Assembly: GCA_017441205.1 (NCBI GenBank)
Contig: JAFRYG010000048.1
Span: forward strand, 1 to 62,357
Source of the DNA: Pseudomonadota bacterium
GTDB lineage: Bacteria; Myxococcota_A; Bradymonadia; UBA4248
Direction of reading: 5' to 3'
Length of the DNA stretch: 62,357 nt
Shown: one piece after another, positions 1 to 9,560 of the stretch
How the letters are laid out: the number at the start of each line of letters is the position of its first letter
Position numbering within the stretch: the first letter of the stretch is position 1
Program-made: the position numbers and the translations under genes
The notes under the pieces: model-generated
Databases searched by the model: none
What the model was told of the DNA's origin: nothing
The model's input: only the letters and a program-made list of their open reading frames with translations

Positions 1-16
1 CTCTTTTGTGTTCCTC

Positions 17-79
17 GCCTTTGCGCCTGACGGCGCATACGGCTCGGTTTCGGGCTATTGGCCTGCGGCCAATACGCCC
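17..79. repeat. pair of TAT/ATA-C hairpins (one perfect, one imperfect)
   Basis: The copy at 52-79 has outer arms GGGC and GCCC, inner arms TATTGGCC and GGCCAATA, loop TGC, and a single unpaired C at 75. The copy at 17-43 keeps GCC/GGC outside and GCGCC/GGCGC inside but has TTT opposite ATA, so it is a decayed relative. They lie downstream of the Cys-rich lipoprotein that ends at 231 on the minus strand. They belong to the dispersed family described in the findings. Confidence 0.75.
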
Positions 80-88
80 TCATTTTTT

Positions 89-213
89 AGTCGGGAGTTA
101 TGAGTCGGGAGTTTTGAGTTATGAGTTATGAGTTATGCAATCAAAGAGGGTCTTGCTAAAGTATTGAGTAAATAGGTTACCAACTTCCAACTCCCAACTC
201 CCAACTCCCAACT
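89..213. repeat. tandem heptanucleotide blocks GAGTTAT and CCAACTC
   Basis: Positions 89-139 hold imperfect tandem copies of GAGTTAT (and GGAGTTA), and 181-213 hold about four tandem copies of CCAACTC. Both have a 7-base period. The two blocks sit about 40 bases apart with no gene between. Similar blocks occur at 24922-25019, 30788-30951, 37691-37743, 48264-48361 and 50001-50067. Confidence 0.8.
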
Positions 214-230
214 GTTAAAAGCTCAAAACT

Positions 231-2360
231 CTACTTAATAAAACTGCTGATCCCGGCATAATATATGGAACGAGCCAGCGAACCATTGCCTTCCGTCGAA
301 ACCCAGACATTATCCGATGCCGTCAGATAAATGCCCTCGGGCATGATACCCCAGTTCGTATATGCTTTGGTTTTGGAACCCTCTGCGCCGACATAAAGCG
401 TCCCGGAATTGCGCGTCGAATTGAGCAAAAAGTATGTCTTGCTGCCTTTGGTATAGGTCACACCGCCCTGAAGGTTGGGGCTCCCCGCATACCACGCAGC
501 ACTCGATTTGACGATGCGATTTGCATCCGTAGCCATCTTGCCGTCATCGCCAAGCGGCCAGCGTACCAATCGTCCATCAATTGCAGAATTGGAACTCGTG
601 TATTTTACATATTCTCCCGAAAGAATGGATTTTTTGCCATTCACATTCTCCAGACCGATGAACGAGAATTTTGGCCTGCATGAACTATGCAGCCCACTCG
701 GGAAATAATATCCGCCAACTTGCGGCAAAACGTATGCATAGCCCTCGCCGCAATATTTGCTGCCATATTTTCCCAGACGTTTATCGCAATCAGAACTCGT
801 ATCGACTTTGAGGAACATTCTCAAATCAAATACGCGAACGCCCTTGCTGGTATGTGCTTCATAGAGATAGGGCCAATCTATGGCCAGTCCGCCGGCATGA
901 TTCTGAATATGCTTGAATCCTTTTTCATCATCCGGTTCCACCAGCAGCGCATGACGGTATTTCAGAGTCTTGGATGTATCTGTCGTATTGACCACAGAAA
1001 TCCGAACTTTTTTGTCGTCCGTGTAATGCCAGCCCACCATTCGGATCACGACATCGTTATGCTTGCAGCCCGCCAATCCCTGAGGCACCCAGTAGCTGAC
1101 CTCCCGGTCGCCCTTGTTCCAGAACCACCCCTTCTTGAATCCGACCCAGCCCTTCGAGCCCATCGAATCCATTGAACGATTAAAATCAAGCTCAGACACT
1201 GCATATTTCTTCAAGCCAAGTGCATCGATGGCTTTCTGATACTTCTCCCAGGTATTCGAATCCTTCAAAACAAACGAATTCTTCGAAATCTTGGTGACAA
1301 CACCTGATTTGGCGCCGCTTCCGGTAGGACACTTACAGCTCGAATCAAACTCATCCGAAGGACATTTATCGCTGGAACCATCGCATTTTTCTTCGGCATC
1401 ACAGCCACCGGACGAAGCCCGGCAAACAAATCCCTTGGCCTGCTTTTTATCCGCCGGACAATCCAGCGACGAGCCGTCACATTTTTCTTCGACATCACAT
1501 GCACCAGCGGATTTTCGGCATACGCGGCCATCCTTCACAGCCACCGAAACACAGTTTCCACCCTGGCATACCGCTGTCGCACATGAATGCGATTCGCCGT
1601 TATTGCAGCTTTTACCCTCGTTGGCCGGATCAGCACATCCCTCTAAAACGACGGGCGGCTCCGAACCACAGTTCTCCCATTCTCCCGTGTCTTCGTTGCA
1701 GGTGCACGATTCATCTGTTTTTTTAGATTCATCACACGTTTTGGGCTGATCAGAATCACAGTTCCACTCTCCCGTGTCTTCGTTGCAGGTGCACGATTCA
1801 TCTGTTTTTTCGGATTCATCACACGTTTTGGGCTGATCAGAATCACAGTTCCATGAACCAGTTTCCTCGTCGCAAGTACACGATTCATCTGTTTTTTCAG
1901 ATTCATTACACGTTTTGGGCTGTTCCGAACCACAGTCCCACTCACCCGTGTCTTCATTGCAAGTGCACGATTCATCTGTTTTTTCGGATTCATTGCACTT
2001 TGCGTTTTCGCCTCCGCAATTCTCCCATTCACCGGTGTCTTTATTGCAGGTGCAGGATTCATCTGTTTTAGCGGATTCATCGCACTTTTTGCTTTTGCTG
2101 CCGCAGTTTTCCCATTTTCCGGTTTTTTCGTTGCAGGTGCATGAAGCCTCCGGCTTTTCAGATTTATTGCATTTTACGGTTTTGCTTTCGCAATCTTCCC
2201 ATTCACCCGTGTCTTCGTTGCAGGTGCATGAAGCATCCGTTTTTTCAGATTCATTGCACGTAGACGAACCCGAATTGACAGTCATTGAGGATCCATCATC
2301 TCCGCATGCCTGAAAAGTCAATAAAGCGAACGCAAACATTAAAATCAGTGACTTTTTCAT
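231..2360 (-). CDS. Cys-rich repeat lipoprotein with disintegrin-like segment
   Basis: Predicted cell-envelope lipoprotein of 709 residues, function unknown. I chose the ATG at 2360 because GAGAGG lies 7 bases upstream and the product then starts with a classic lipoprotein signal (MKKSLILMFAFALLTFQAC); an in-frame ATG at 2393 has no good RBS. After the lipid Cys come seven repeats of about 29 residues of the type C(N/D)ESEKTDESCTCNEDTG followed by W and C. Next is a stretch with CRKSAGACDVEEKCDG and CRASSGGCDAEEKCDG, which resembles the disintegrin / Cys-rich pattern. The last 360 or so residues are a Cys-poor, Trp- and Tyr-rich globular region I do not recognise. The repeats suggest a disulfide-bonded stalk that presents the C-terminal domain outside the cell. 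It stands alone; its 5' neighbour is ligA on the same strand, 45 bases away. Confidence 0.8.
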   Translation of the reverse strand: MKKSLILMFAFALLTFQACGDDGSSMTVNSGSSTCNESEKTDASCTCNEDTGEWEDCESKTVKCNKSEKPEASCTCNEKTGKWENCGSKSKKCDESAKTDESCTCNKDTGEWENCGGENAKCNESEKTDESCTCNEDTGEWDCGSEQPKTCNESEKTDESCTCDEETGSWNCDSDQPKTCDESEKTDESCTCNEDTGEWNCDSDQPKTCDESKKTDESCTCNEDTGEWENCGSEPPVVLEGCADPANEGKSCNNGESHSCATAVCQGGNCVSVAVKDGRVCRKSAGACDVEEKCDGSSLDCPADKKQAKGFVCRASSGGCDAEEKCDGSSDKCPSDEFDSSCKCPTGSGAKSGVVTKISKNSFVLKDSNTWEKYQKAIDALGLKKYAVSELDFNRSMDSMGSKGWVGFKKGWFWNKGDREVSYWVPQGLAGCKHNDVVIRMVGWHYTDDKKVRISVVNTTDTSKTLKYRHALLVEPDDEKGFKHIQNHAGGLAIDWPYLYEAHTSKGVRVFDLRMFLKVDTSSDCDKRLGKYGSKYCGEGYAYVLPQVGGYYFPSGLHSSCRPKFSFIGLENVNGKKSILSGEYVKYTSSNSAIDGRLVRWPLGDDGKMATDANRIVKSSAAWYAGSPNLQGGVTYTKGSKTYFLLNSTRNSGTLYVGAEGSKTKAYTNWGIMPEGIYLTASDNVWVSTEGNGSLARSIYYAGISSFIK

Positions 2361-2405
2361 AGTCCAACCTCTCAATAGGAAAACATGTTTCAAACCAAAC
2401 CAGCC

Positions 2406-4874
2406 TCAATTTAACAATGATTCTGATGCCTTTTCAAGGGCTTCGAGAAATTCTTCTTCCGTCCAAATTAAAATATTCGCACCTTTGGCATTGAATTCCT
2501 GGGCTTTTGTCCATTTGGAACTCGTGCTGGAAGTCGCCACCAAAATCGACAGATTTTTCGAAATCCCCGAAACCGCCTTGGCTCCCAGTGCTTCAGCTCG
2601 CGCCTGGGCTTCCTCGCGCTTCATGCTCACCAATGTTCCCGTAAACAATATCGTTTTACCCGTAAATATATTCTGTTTTCCCGAAGCTATAGAATCATTT
2701 TCCTGCTCAATTTCAACAAATTGCAGCAAATCATCGATCAGCGAACGTCTTTTTTTCAGAGCAGCAAAAACCGTTCGGGCATTTTTGGCACTCTTGTCAT
2801 CACTCAATTTTTTATCCAGCATTTCATCCATACTATTGTCAGACAAACATTGATAAATAGCTTCACAATCTGCTTTTTTCAGACTTTCAAAATCATGAAA
2901 AGCGCTTATAAGACAGTCTGCATACTTTTTCATATTTTTAGGAACCAGCGAATTCTTTACCCATTGACTGAACAAGCCAATATCATCGTTCTTTGATGTT
3001 TGTATTTTATCATAAACGGACTGACTTGTATTTTTCAATTGTTCCTTCAGTTCCGAAAGAGCCAGCAATATATCTTTTAATTCTGCATCCAATAAAACAT
3101 GAATAGATTTAAAATATTTGGCAAGTTTCTGACTGTTTACCCTGCCAAGAGCCGGAATCGAAAGGGATTCCAGAAATCGGGCGAGCGGCATTTTTCTGGA
3201 ATTTTGAATAGAATCGAAGAGTTTTTTCGGCAGCAGCGCATCCGGATCGATACTCCCGTCATCTCCCGAAGCAATCGCCTGTGCAATGTTGCCGACACTC
3301 AGACGATAGAGATCTGCCGGCGTCTCAATCAGGGATTCATCATACAAATATTCAATAATTTTTCCTCCGAACCCCATGCATCCCACAACTTTGGTGTAGT
3401 TCTCGATCAGAGCCTGACCGGTCGCCGGACAATTATCCGGATCCGAACATCTCAAAAACAATCCGTCCTCGATTACAGGCGATCCGCACGATGGACAGAC
3501 CTTCGGCAGCTCGACATCGCGCGCATCTTCGGGAACCGATACGACGTACTCGATATGGGGAATGACATCTCCGCGGCGCGAAACGAGAACCCGGGATCCG
3601 ATTTTTAAATGGTCTTTCGATTGTGTTTTATCCTCGTTCGGAGCACCGACCGGAAACTCCCTGACCATCCCGGCATTCGAGAGCGTCGCCTTCTGCACCA
3701 TGGCGCCGGCGAGTTCTACGGTATCAAAGATAGCGACAGGCGTAAGGGTCGCGCCTTTGGCGACCTGCCAGCGCACTTCGCGAAGCGTCGATTCCTGCTC
3801 GACACACGGAAATTTATAGGCAATGGCACAGCGCGGATGATGATCAGTATTGCCCATTTCGCGCTGCACGGCATTGTCATCGACTTTAAAAACGAGACCA
3901 TCGGCATCAAAATTCCAGCTGTCGCGCTGTTCGATCATCCGGTCGCAGAATTGTTTGATGATGTCGATCAGAGGCTGGTGATCTCCGCGCTTTAATAAAT
4001 GATGCTCTGGCGTGATGAATCCCAGCTTTTCGAGCGCACTGAATTTTTCGGACTCCGTCAAAAACGGGACGCCCAATGCTTCGTAAGCAAAAAAGCTCAA
4101 ATGATACCGCGCCGTTTCGGCGGCATCTTTTTGCTTGAGTCCGCCGACGGCCAGATTCCTGGCGCTGATCTTTTCGCCTTCAAATGCCCTGAACGACGAA
4201 AGCGGCATATAGACTTCGCCCCGGACTTCCAGATTGGGAACATCTATTTTTTTAGGAATGGCTTCGATATAGCGGGCATTTGCCGTGATATTCTCACCGA
4301 CGCGGCCGTTGCCGCGCGTCGATGCCACCAGCAGTTCGCCATTCTGATCGTATTGAATGCTGCAGGCCAGCCCGTCGATCTTCGGCGTCACCATGACATC
4401 GCCGCCGAATTTATCGAGCCAGTTCCCGATTTCATCAAAGACGCGCCGGATATCCGGTTTCTGTATCGAAAGCATCGGAATCTGATGGACGACCTTGCCA
4501 CGCGATGAACCGGAAACTTCCGGCGAAGTCAGTTCATCGGCGACAGCACTCTGCGGCTCCATATCGCGCAGTCTCTGAACGAGCCTGTCGTAGGTCAAAT
4601 CGGCAATTTCCGGCCTGCCTTCATTATAAAGCACGTTATGTCTGTGAACCTCGGCCTCAAGTTCGGCGATCGTCATGCTCTCGAGGCGTTTCAGAAGCAT
4701 GCCGTCAGGATCCGCCTGATGCATCGATTCAGGCTGCACATCCACAGTTTGCCCGGATTCCGCCTTTGGTTCTGTATCGATTGCATCAAAGAGCGTCTTT
4801 TGTGTGCCTCTTTTTTCTGTATTTCCGAACAACGAAAGCTGCCCAGACATATCGGAATCCCTGTTTTTTGCCAT
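2406..4874 (-). CDS. ligA: NAD-dependent DNA ligase with N-terminal clamp-binding motifs
   Basis: Seals nicks in DNA during replication and repair using NAD+. The adenylation Lys is in KIDG (residues 165-168). A Cys4 zinc finger follows (C460, C463, C476, C482), then a helix-hairpin-helix region around 500-600, and a C-terminal BRCT domain (about 738-815). At 822 residues it is about 150 longer than usual. The extra length is a roughly 60-residue N-terminal extension and an insertion of about 50-100 residues (about 600-700, Lys- and Asp-rich) between the HhH region and BRCT. The extension carries QLSLF at residues 12-16, a textbook beta sliding-clamp binding motif, and a second candidate QKTLF at 25-29. 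The start is supported by GAGG 7 bases upstream of the ATG. It appears monocistronic. Confidence 0.95.
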   Translation of the reverse strand: MAKNRDSDMSGQLSLFGNTEKRGTQKTLFDAIDTEPKAESGQTVDVQPESMHQADPDGMLLKRLESMTIAELEAEVHRHNVLYNEGRPEIADLTYDRLVQRLRDMEPQSAVADELTSPEVSGSSRGKVVHQIPMLSIQKPDIRRVFDEIGNWLDKFGGDVMVTPKIDGLACSIQYDQNGELLVASTRGNGRVGENITANARYIEAIPKKIDVPNLEVRGEVYMPLSSFRAFEGEKISARNLAVGGLKQKDAAETARYHLSFFAYEALGVPFLTESEKFSALEKLGFITPEHHLLKRGDHQPLIDIIKQFCDRMIEQRDSWNFDADGLVFKVDDNAVQREMGNTDHHPRCAIAYKFPCVEQESTLREVRWQVAKGATLTPVAIFDTVELAGAMVQKATLSNAGMVREFPVGAPNEDKTQSKDHLKIGSRVLVSRRGDVIPHIEYVVSVPEDARDVELPKVCPSCGSPVIEDGLFLRCSDPDNCPATGQALIENYTKVVGCMGFGGKIIEYLYDESLIETPADLYRLSVGNIAQAIASGDDGSIDPDALLPKKLFDSIQNSRKMPLARFLESLSIPALGRVNSQKLAKYFKSIHVLLDAELKDILLALSELKEQLKNTSQSVYDKIQTSKNDDIGLFSQWVKNSLVPKNMKKYADCLISAFHDFESLKKADCEAIYQCLSDNSMDEMLDKKLSDDKSAKNARTVFAALKKRRSLIDDLLQFVEIEQENDSIASGKQNIFTGKTILFTGTLVSMKREEAQARAEALGAKAVSGISKNLSILVATSSTSSKWTKAQEFNAKGANILIWTEEEFLEALEKASESLLN

Positions 4875-5126
4875 CTTAAAACCTCAAATCCTGCACAATC
4901 CGGTCCATTCCAAAACCAGTCTTGCCCTGCCGCCCCTTCCTGCCACAGTGCAGCAGCTTCCGTGACGCTCCCATTGGTCTGTGTCAAACGCTCCCTGTCG
5001 GCATAAATGCTCAATTTCACAGTCTGCCTACCCCTCACACATCCCATGGCAATACGCCTTATCTCTATCATACACCTCGCCAATAAAGCAACTCGCCCCG
5101 CTGCATGATAGGTCTGCTGGAACGCT

Positions 5127-5245
5127 GGCTATCGGCCCTGCGATCCCATCCGGCGCATAGTCAAAGAATTGCCGCAATGCATGCCTATTGAGCAGGACCG
5201 ATACGCCCTGCGCCATCTGCTATTGCCTGCGGCAATACGCCGATG
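5127..5245. repeat. TAT/ATA-C hairpin plus long-loop relative in the ligA / LRR intergenic gap
   Basis: The divergent gap between ligA (4874) and the LRR gene (5360) is 485 bases with no convincing gene. At 5214-5245 there is a hairpin with inner arms TATTGCC and GGCAATA, loop TGC, one unpaired C at 5238, and an outer stem CATC/GATG interrupted by one mismatch. A second element has its 5' arm GGC TATCGG at 5127-5135 and its 3' arm CCGATA C GCC at 5198-5207, separated by about 60 bases. It looks like the same motif with an enlarged loop. No clear promoter was seen for either flanking gene. Confidence 0.6.
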
Positions 5246-5359
5246 GATTCATAATGAACATCACACAATTGATATCTTGTCTTACGTTCAATATTATAGC
5301 ATGCGTGCACAATGACAATGCACATTCAATTTTCAATTTATCTATCTAAAGGCCGGAAA

Positions 5360-6898
5360 ATGAAAAATCAGACATTATCCTTTGTACTATTGGCAATTTG
5401 CGCATCGACAGCAATTGGCTGTTCGGACACGGAAAATTCGTGCGATGGCACCGAAATCAATGGACAATGCATCCCGAAGAGCAGTCTGGAAAATGATGAA
5501 CCATCCAATAACAACACACAAACACACAGCGGCTGCCAAACAGACAGCGAATGTATCATCGAACACGCATCCTCAACATCATGCCGGATTACATCTGGCC
5601 ACGGTGTTTGCGTCATAAATAGTTGTGCAGATGGCTACCAGTTGGATTTCACCGGTATGAATTGCAGGTTTCCTCCCAGCCATGTATTATCTTTACAGAA
5701 GATGTTATTGAAGAATATGCTCTTGAACACTGGGATACCAATCATGACAAATGCATAGGTTATGAAGAGGCAGATGCTGTAACAGAAATCCCCGATAATG
5801 CTTTTAAAGGCAAAACAGATTTCTCTTCAATCGCGGATTTGAAACAATTTAAAAATATAATTAAAATTGGCGAAAGTGCATTTGAAGACTGTCATATATA
5901 TGATGCCATTGACCTCCCAAATGTTAAAACCATTGAAAAAAAAGCATTTATGATAAGCAGGGAATTGTCACTTTAAATCTCCCAAATGTCGAAGAAATTG
6001 GCGAAAGTGCTTTTAATTCCCTGAATGTTAAAGAAATTGACTTACCCAAAGCAAAGAAAATTGACAGCTATGCATTCGCTAATACATCATTGGAGAAAAT
6101 TAATCTGCCTGCACTGACAGAACTTGGAGAAGGCGCTTTTGCTTCATGTGCAAAATTAGAAAAAATAAGTCTCCCGATTCTTGAGACTATTCCCAAAAGT
6201 GCATTCAGATCTTCCGGTATCAAATCAAGTTCTATTCCAAATGTTAAAACAATTGGCATAAGCGCATTTGAATATTGCCAGTCATTGAATAAAATTGATT
6301 TTCCAAATGTTGAAAATATACAACCCTATGCCTTTCAGCACTGTATATTATTGTCAGAAGTCAACTTACCAAAAGTCACATGGATAGATAGTTATGCATT
6401 TCTTGACACAAATCTGGGAAATCTTGAATTGCCCGAAGTGCTTGAAGTACGCGGCTCATCTTTTGAGTCCTCTCGCTTAACATCAATCTCCATGCCCAAA
6501 CTGGAAAAAATTGGCAGCTATGCCTTTGAATACAGCCATTCAAAGAAGTGTATCTGCCAAATGTCACTGAAATCGACCATAATGCATTCGGAAAAAACCG
6601 GGTGCTCACGGTTGCTAATCTTCCAAAAGCACAGCGATTAGGCTTCTCAGTTTTTAGCGGCTGTTCCAAACTCTCAGAAATCATATTATCATCCAAAGAA
6701 GAAGTAAAAAATATGTACATAAGTTACTCCGAAAATGAAAAAGCTTTCTGGCTCAATGACAATACCGAAACCGATGAGTTATTCTCCCCCGCAAATGTCA
6801 CACTGACACTGAATGTCAACAAGGAAAGCGAAGTAACCAATGGCAATGAATGGTTGGGAACAACCTGGAAAGAGATTAAATTTGTAGAAGGAAATTAA
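5360..6898 (+). pseudogene. BspA-like leucine-rich-repeat lipoprotein, broken by three frameshifts
   Basis: Reading from ATG 5360 gives a lipoprotein signal (MKNQTLSFVLLAI ... AIGC) and a short Cys-rich linker. The rest, read across three frames, is a run of LRR_5 / BspA-type repeats (patterns such as LPNVKTI, IGESAF, IDLPNV, IGSYAFEY) up to a stop at 6896-6898. Repaired, it would be about 510 residues. Each break is compatible with loss of one base in a short homopolymer: CCC near 5679-5681, TTT near 5948-5950 and AAA near 6542-6544. Proteins of this class are cell-surface adhesins or of unknown function in host-associated bacteria. The gene is either a genuine pseudogene or carries assembly errors; other genes in the window read cleanly, which favours real decay. 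The 3' end faces the P-type ATPase. Confidence 0.8.
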
Positions 6899-6992
6899 TA
6901 CAGGCACTATCCTTCCGTTCATCAGTCGGTTAATTGCCTAAAACAATTTCTTCGGAAGGGGGCATGTATCTGTTCTTCCCCCAAAAAAAAGA

Positions 6993-7058
6993 AAGCCGGC
7001 GTATCTGCCAGCGGCAGATAGCCGGCTTCATGCAGGCCGTATCGCAGATAGGCCTGCA
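6993..7058. repeat. pair of perfect TAT/ATA-C hairpins; likely terminator of the ATPase unit
   Basis: The first hairpin (6993-7028) has outer arms AAGCCGGC/GCCGGCTT, unpaired G at 7001, inner arms TATCTGCC/GGCAGATA and loop AGC. The second (7031-7058) has outer arms TGCAGGCC/GGCCTGCA, unpaired G at 7039, inner arms TATC/GATA and loop GCA. Both are in reverse orientation. On the minus strand the first is followed by a T-rich run (6983-6994), so it probably ends transcription of the ATPase unit. The pair is almost identical to that at 15980-16046. Confidence 0.85.
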
Positions 7059-7126
7059 CCAAACGAAATAATCAGCATACGAATGACAACGTTCCCGTCA
7101 TCCGGATGGTCTTCAGAGCATTGCGA

Positions 7127-9202
7127 TTAAAGGACATTTGTCATGCTGTGCAGACTTACTCCCAGAGTAGAGAGATTATGGAGCATAGCCGAAGTCGCGG
7201 GCGGCAAAACACCGAATGCCCCCAGTGCAATCAATGCCCCGTTAAAACCAATCACAAACCGGTAGTTGTGATCAATACGCTGCATCAGAGCCATGGAAAT
7301 GCGCCGCAGCGTTACGAGCTCCTCAAGCGTATCTGCCGAAATGGTTATATCTGCAATTTCGCGGGCAATGGCCGCACCATCGCTGATGGCAATGCCGACA
7401 TTCGCTGCAGACAGCGCGGGCGCATCATTGATACCATCGCCGAGCATAATCACGGTATGACCTTTGGCGCGTTCCTGGTCTACAAAACTGGCCTTATCCT
7501 CGGGCAAGACTTCGGCATGAAATTCATCGACACCGACTTCAGCGGCAATTGCCGCCGCAGTTTGTTCACTATCCCCGGTCAGCATCACAGTATGATTCAG
7601 TCCAAGCATTTTTAATGATTTCAATACCGACGCAGCTTCCTCGCGAAGCGGATCCTCAATGCAAATCACAGCAGCGAGTTCACTGCCGATTGCCATATAT
7701 AAATGTGAGTACCGGGCAGGAATAGCATTGAATTTTTCGATTTCCTGCGGCCAGACTGTACACTTCTCATCTTCAAATACAAAATGATAACTGCCAATAA
7801 TCACGCGCTCATCATCGACAATACTGCTGATCCCGTGCGCCACAAGATATTCTACTTTTGAATGCATTTCTTCGTGCAGCAGATTTTTCTCGTTTGCAGC
7901 GCGAACGACGGCATTGGCCATTGAATGCGGAAAATGTTCTTCGAGGCATGCGGCGAGCCGGAGCATTTCATCTTTATCGTGCCCGCCAAAAGTAACGATA
8001 TCAGCCACCTTCGGACAGGCGTGCGTGAGGGTTCCGGTTTTATCAAATATAATGGTATCCGCCTGCGCAATTGCTTCGAGATACTTTCCGCCTTTGACGG
8101 TGACATGATATTGGCTCATTTCACGAATTGCAGAGAGTACCGAAAGCGGCATGGCGAGTTTGAGTGCACAGGAAAAATCAACCATCAGGACGGACAGCGC
8201 CTGCATCACGTTCCGAGTCAGCAGATAGACGAGCGCGCTGCCGGCCAGCGAGTACGGAACGAGCTTATCGGCGATATTCGACGCACGGTTCTCTGCAGCC
8301 GATTTCAGCTTCTCGGAGGACTCAATCATCGCGACGATTTTATCATAACGACTGTCGCCGTTGATATGCAAAACCCGAATCACACATTCGCCTTCTTCGA
8401 CAACCGTTCCCGCATAAACCATAGTTCCGGGCCGCTTTGCGACGGGAACGGATTCTCCGGTCAGCGATGCCTGGTTAATCATCACTTCACCGCGAACGAT
8501 TTCACCATCTGTCGGAATCATGCCGCCTACGCGCACAAGGATTTCATCATTGGCCGAAATATCCGAAAGCGCGACGAGCTCTTCGACCGAGTCCTTCACT
8601 CGCCATACCCGGTCGATATTGAGCGCCATGCTGCCCGCCAGATCACTTACGGATTTTTTATGCGTCCACTCTTCGAGCAAACTGCCCAATCCCAGCAAAA
8701 AACCGACAGATCCTGCGGTAGAATAATCACCGCGCACCAATGAAATCCCTATTGAAATGCCATCCAGAAGTTCAACCTGCATCCTTCCATGAATCAGACA
8801 TTTTAATGCTCGCCAAATATACGGTACTGAATTGAATATCGTACAAATCGCCCGCAGCGCAGGCGGCAGCAGCCATCTCCGCAGCAGTTTGCCCAGGATT
8901 CTCATTACCAGTATTTCTTCATAATGCCGGTTTATCCCGCGACTTGAATGAATCGATGCAATTTCGCCGGAACTCAGCTGACTGAAGTGAAATCCACGAA
9001 GCAAATCAATCAGTGCACCTCGCGTCATCGGACTGATGTACTCCACGATCGCACAGCCCGTGCGCTCGTGCACGACTGCGCGCTTAATGCCGGTTTTGCG
9101 TTCCAGCCAGTATTGCAGCATGTCCGCCTGCACAACCGTTAACCCCGCATGGACGCGAATGCGCATACGACCGCTGCTCTCATGAACAATCAGATATTTC
9201 AT
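7127..9202 (-). CDS. heavy-metal (P1B-type) transport ATPase with SCALK instead of CPC
   Basis: ATP-driven export of a transition metal across the inner membrane; the metal is not certain. The product (about 691 residues) has an N-terminal HMA-like fold without the CxxC pair, the actuator TGES motif (ASLTGES), the phosphorylation site DKTGTLT and the hinge GDGINDAPAL. The membrane metal site reads DFSCALKLAMP: a Ser-Cys-Ala in the place of the usual Cys-Pro-Cys. This variant is known to me from a group of ATPases that travel with a DUF6110-type small protein. I took the ATG at 9202. A TTG 15 bases upstream (9217) is possible, and neither has an ideally spaced RBS. It lies 46 bases behind the small gene at 9249-9521 and is very likely co-transcribed with it from the operator-bearing promoter at about 9560. 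Confidence 0.9.
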   Translation of the reverse strand: MKYLIVHESSGRMRIRVHAGLTVVQADMLQYWLERKTGIKRAVVHERTGCAIVEYISPMTRGALIDLLRGFHFSQLSSGEIASIHSSRGINRHYEEILVMRILGKLLRRWLLPPALRAICTIFNSVPYIWRALKCLIHGRMQVELLDGISIGISLVRGDYSTAGSVGFLLGLGSLLEEWTHKKSVSDLAGSMALNIDRVWRVKDSVEELVALSDISANDEILVRVGGMIPTDGEIVRGEVMINQASLTGESVPVAKRPGTMVYAGTVVEEGECVIRVLHINGDSRYDKIVAMIESSEKLKSAAENRASNIADKLVPYSLAGSALVYLLTRNVMQALSVLMVDFSCALKLAMPLSVLSAIREMSQYHVTVKGGKYLEAIAQADTIIFDKTGTLTHACPKVADIVTFGGHDKDEMLRLAACLEEHFPHSMANAVVRAANEKNLLHEEMHSKVEYLVAHGISSIVDDERVIIGSYHFVFEDEKCTVWPQEIEKFNAIPARYSHLYMAIGSELAAVICIEDPLREEAASVLKSLKMLGLNHTVMLTGDSEQTAAAIAAEVGVDEFHAEVLPEDKASFVDQERAKGHTVIMLGDGINDAPALSAANVGIAISDGAAIAREIADITISADTLEELVTLRRISMALMQRIDHNYRFVIGFNGALIALGAFGVLPPATSAMLHNLSTLGVSLHSMTNVL

Positions 9203-9248
9203 CTCCTGCGCTCTCAATAAAAAGGCTGCCTCACCAGACAGCCTGTAC

Positions 9249-9521
9249 TCACGCCTTTTCCGCTTCGTCCTCGATAATTACCGCCGCTTCTTTTGCCCGC
9301 TTTTCGTTGATATCCCGTGCATCCGCCATGATGTCAGAGCATGATTCACGAACTGACGTGACGTTTTTCATCACTTCATCCTTGGCTCGCAAAAATGCTG
9401 CTGCCGCATGTGCATAACCGCGTTTTGCATCGCGGCTTCCCAAAAGCTTCAGCCCCGCCGTCCCAAACAGTACGCCGCCCACAAAACACCCAAACTCGCG
9501 CTTGATTCCAAAATGAAACAT
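9249..9521 (-). CDS. DUF6110-like small protein, partner of the metal ATPase
   Basis: A 90-residue protein with one hydrophobic segment near the N-terminus (FGCFVGGVLFGTAGLKLL) followed by a long charged helical stretch rich in Ala, Glu and Lys. It resembles the small DUF6110-type proteins found beside P1B ATPases in gut bacteria. The function is not known; an accessory or chaperone role for the pump is inference from the operon. The start is clear: AAGGAGG lies 5 bases upstream of the ATG. It is the first gene of a two-gene unit, and a perfect GTTAGA-TTGA-TCTAAC inverted repeat lies about 40 bases upstream. Confidence 0.8.
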   Translation of the reverse strand: MFHFGIKREFGCFVGGVLFGTAGLKLLGSRDAKRGYAHAAAAFLRAKDEVMKNVTSVRESCSDIMADARDINEKRAKEAAVIIEDEAEKA

Positions 9522-9560
9522 CGTAACCTCCTTATCAAGAACGATAGACGCAACAAATTA

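Noticed and set aside
5028..5216. 62-codon frame before the LRR gene
   Set aside because: Made largely of the palindromic repeat sequence; no RBS and no family resemblance.
7925..8743. 272-codon frame antisense to the P1B ATPase
   Set aside because: The ATPase reads through with all catalytic motifs; the antisense frame has no recognisable domain.
9217..9217. TTG as start of the P1B ATPase
   Set aside because: Possible, but the GAGG upstream is about 11 bases away and the family usually begins at the MKYLIV position; kept as an alternative only.
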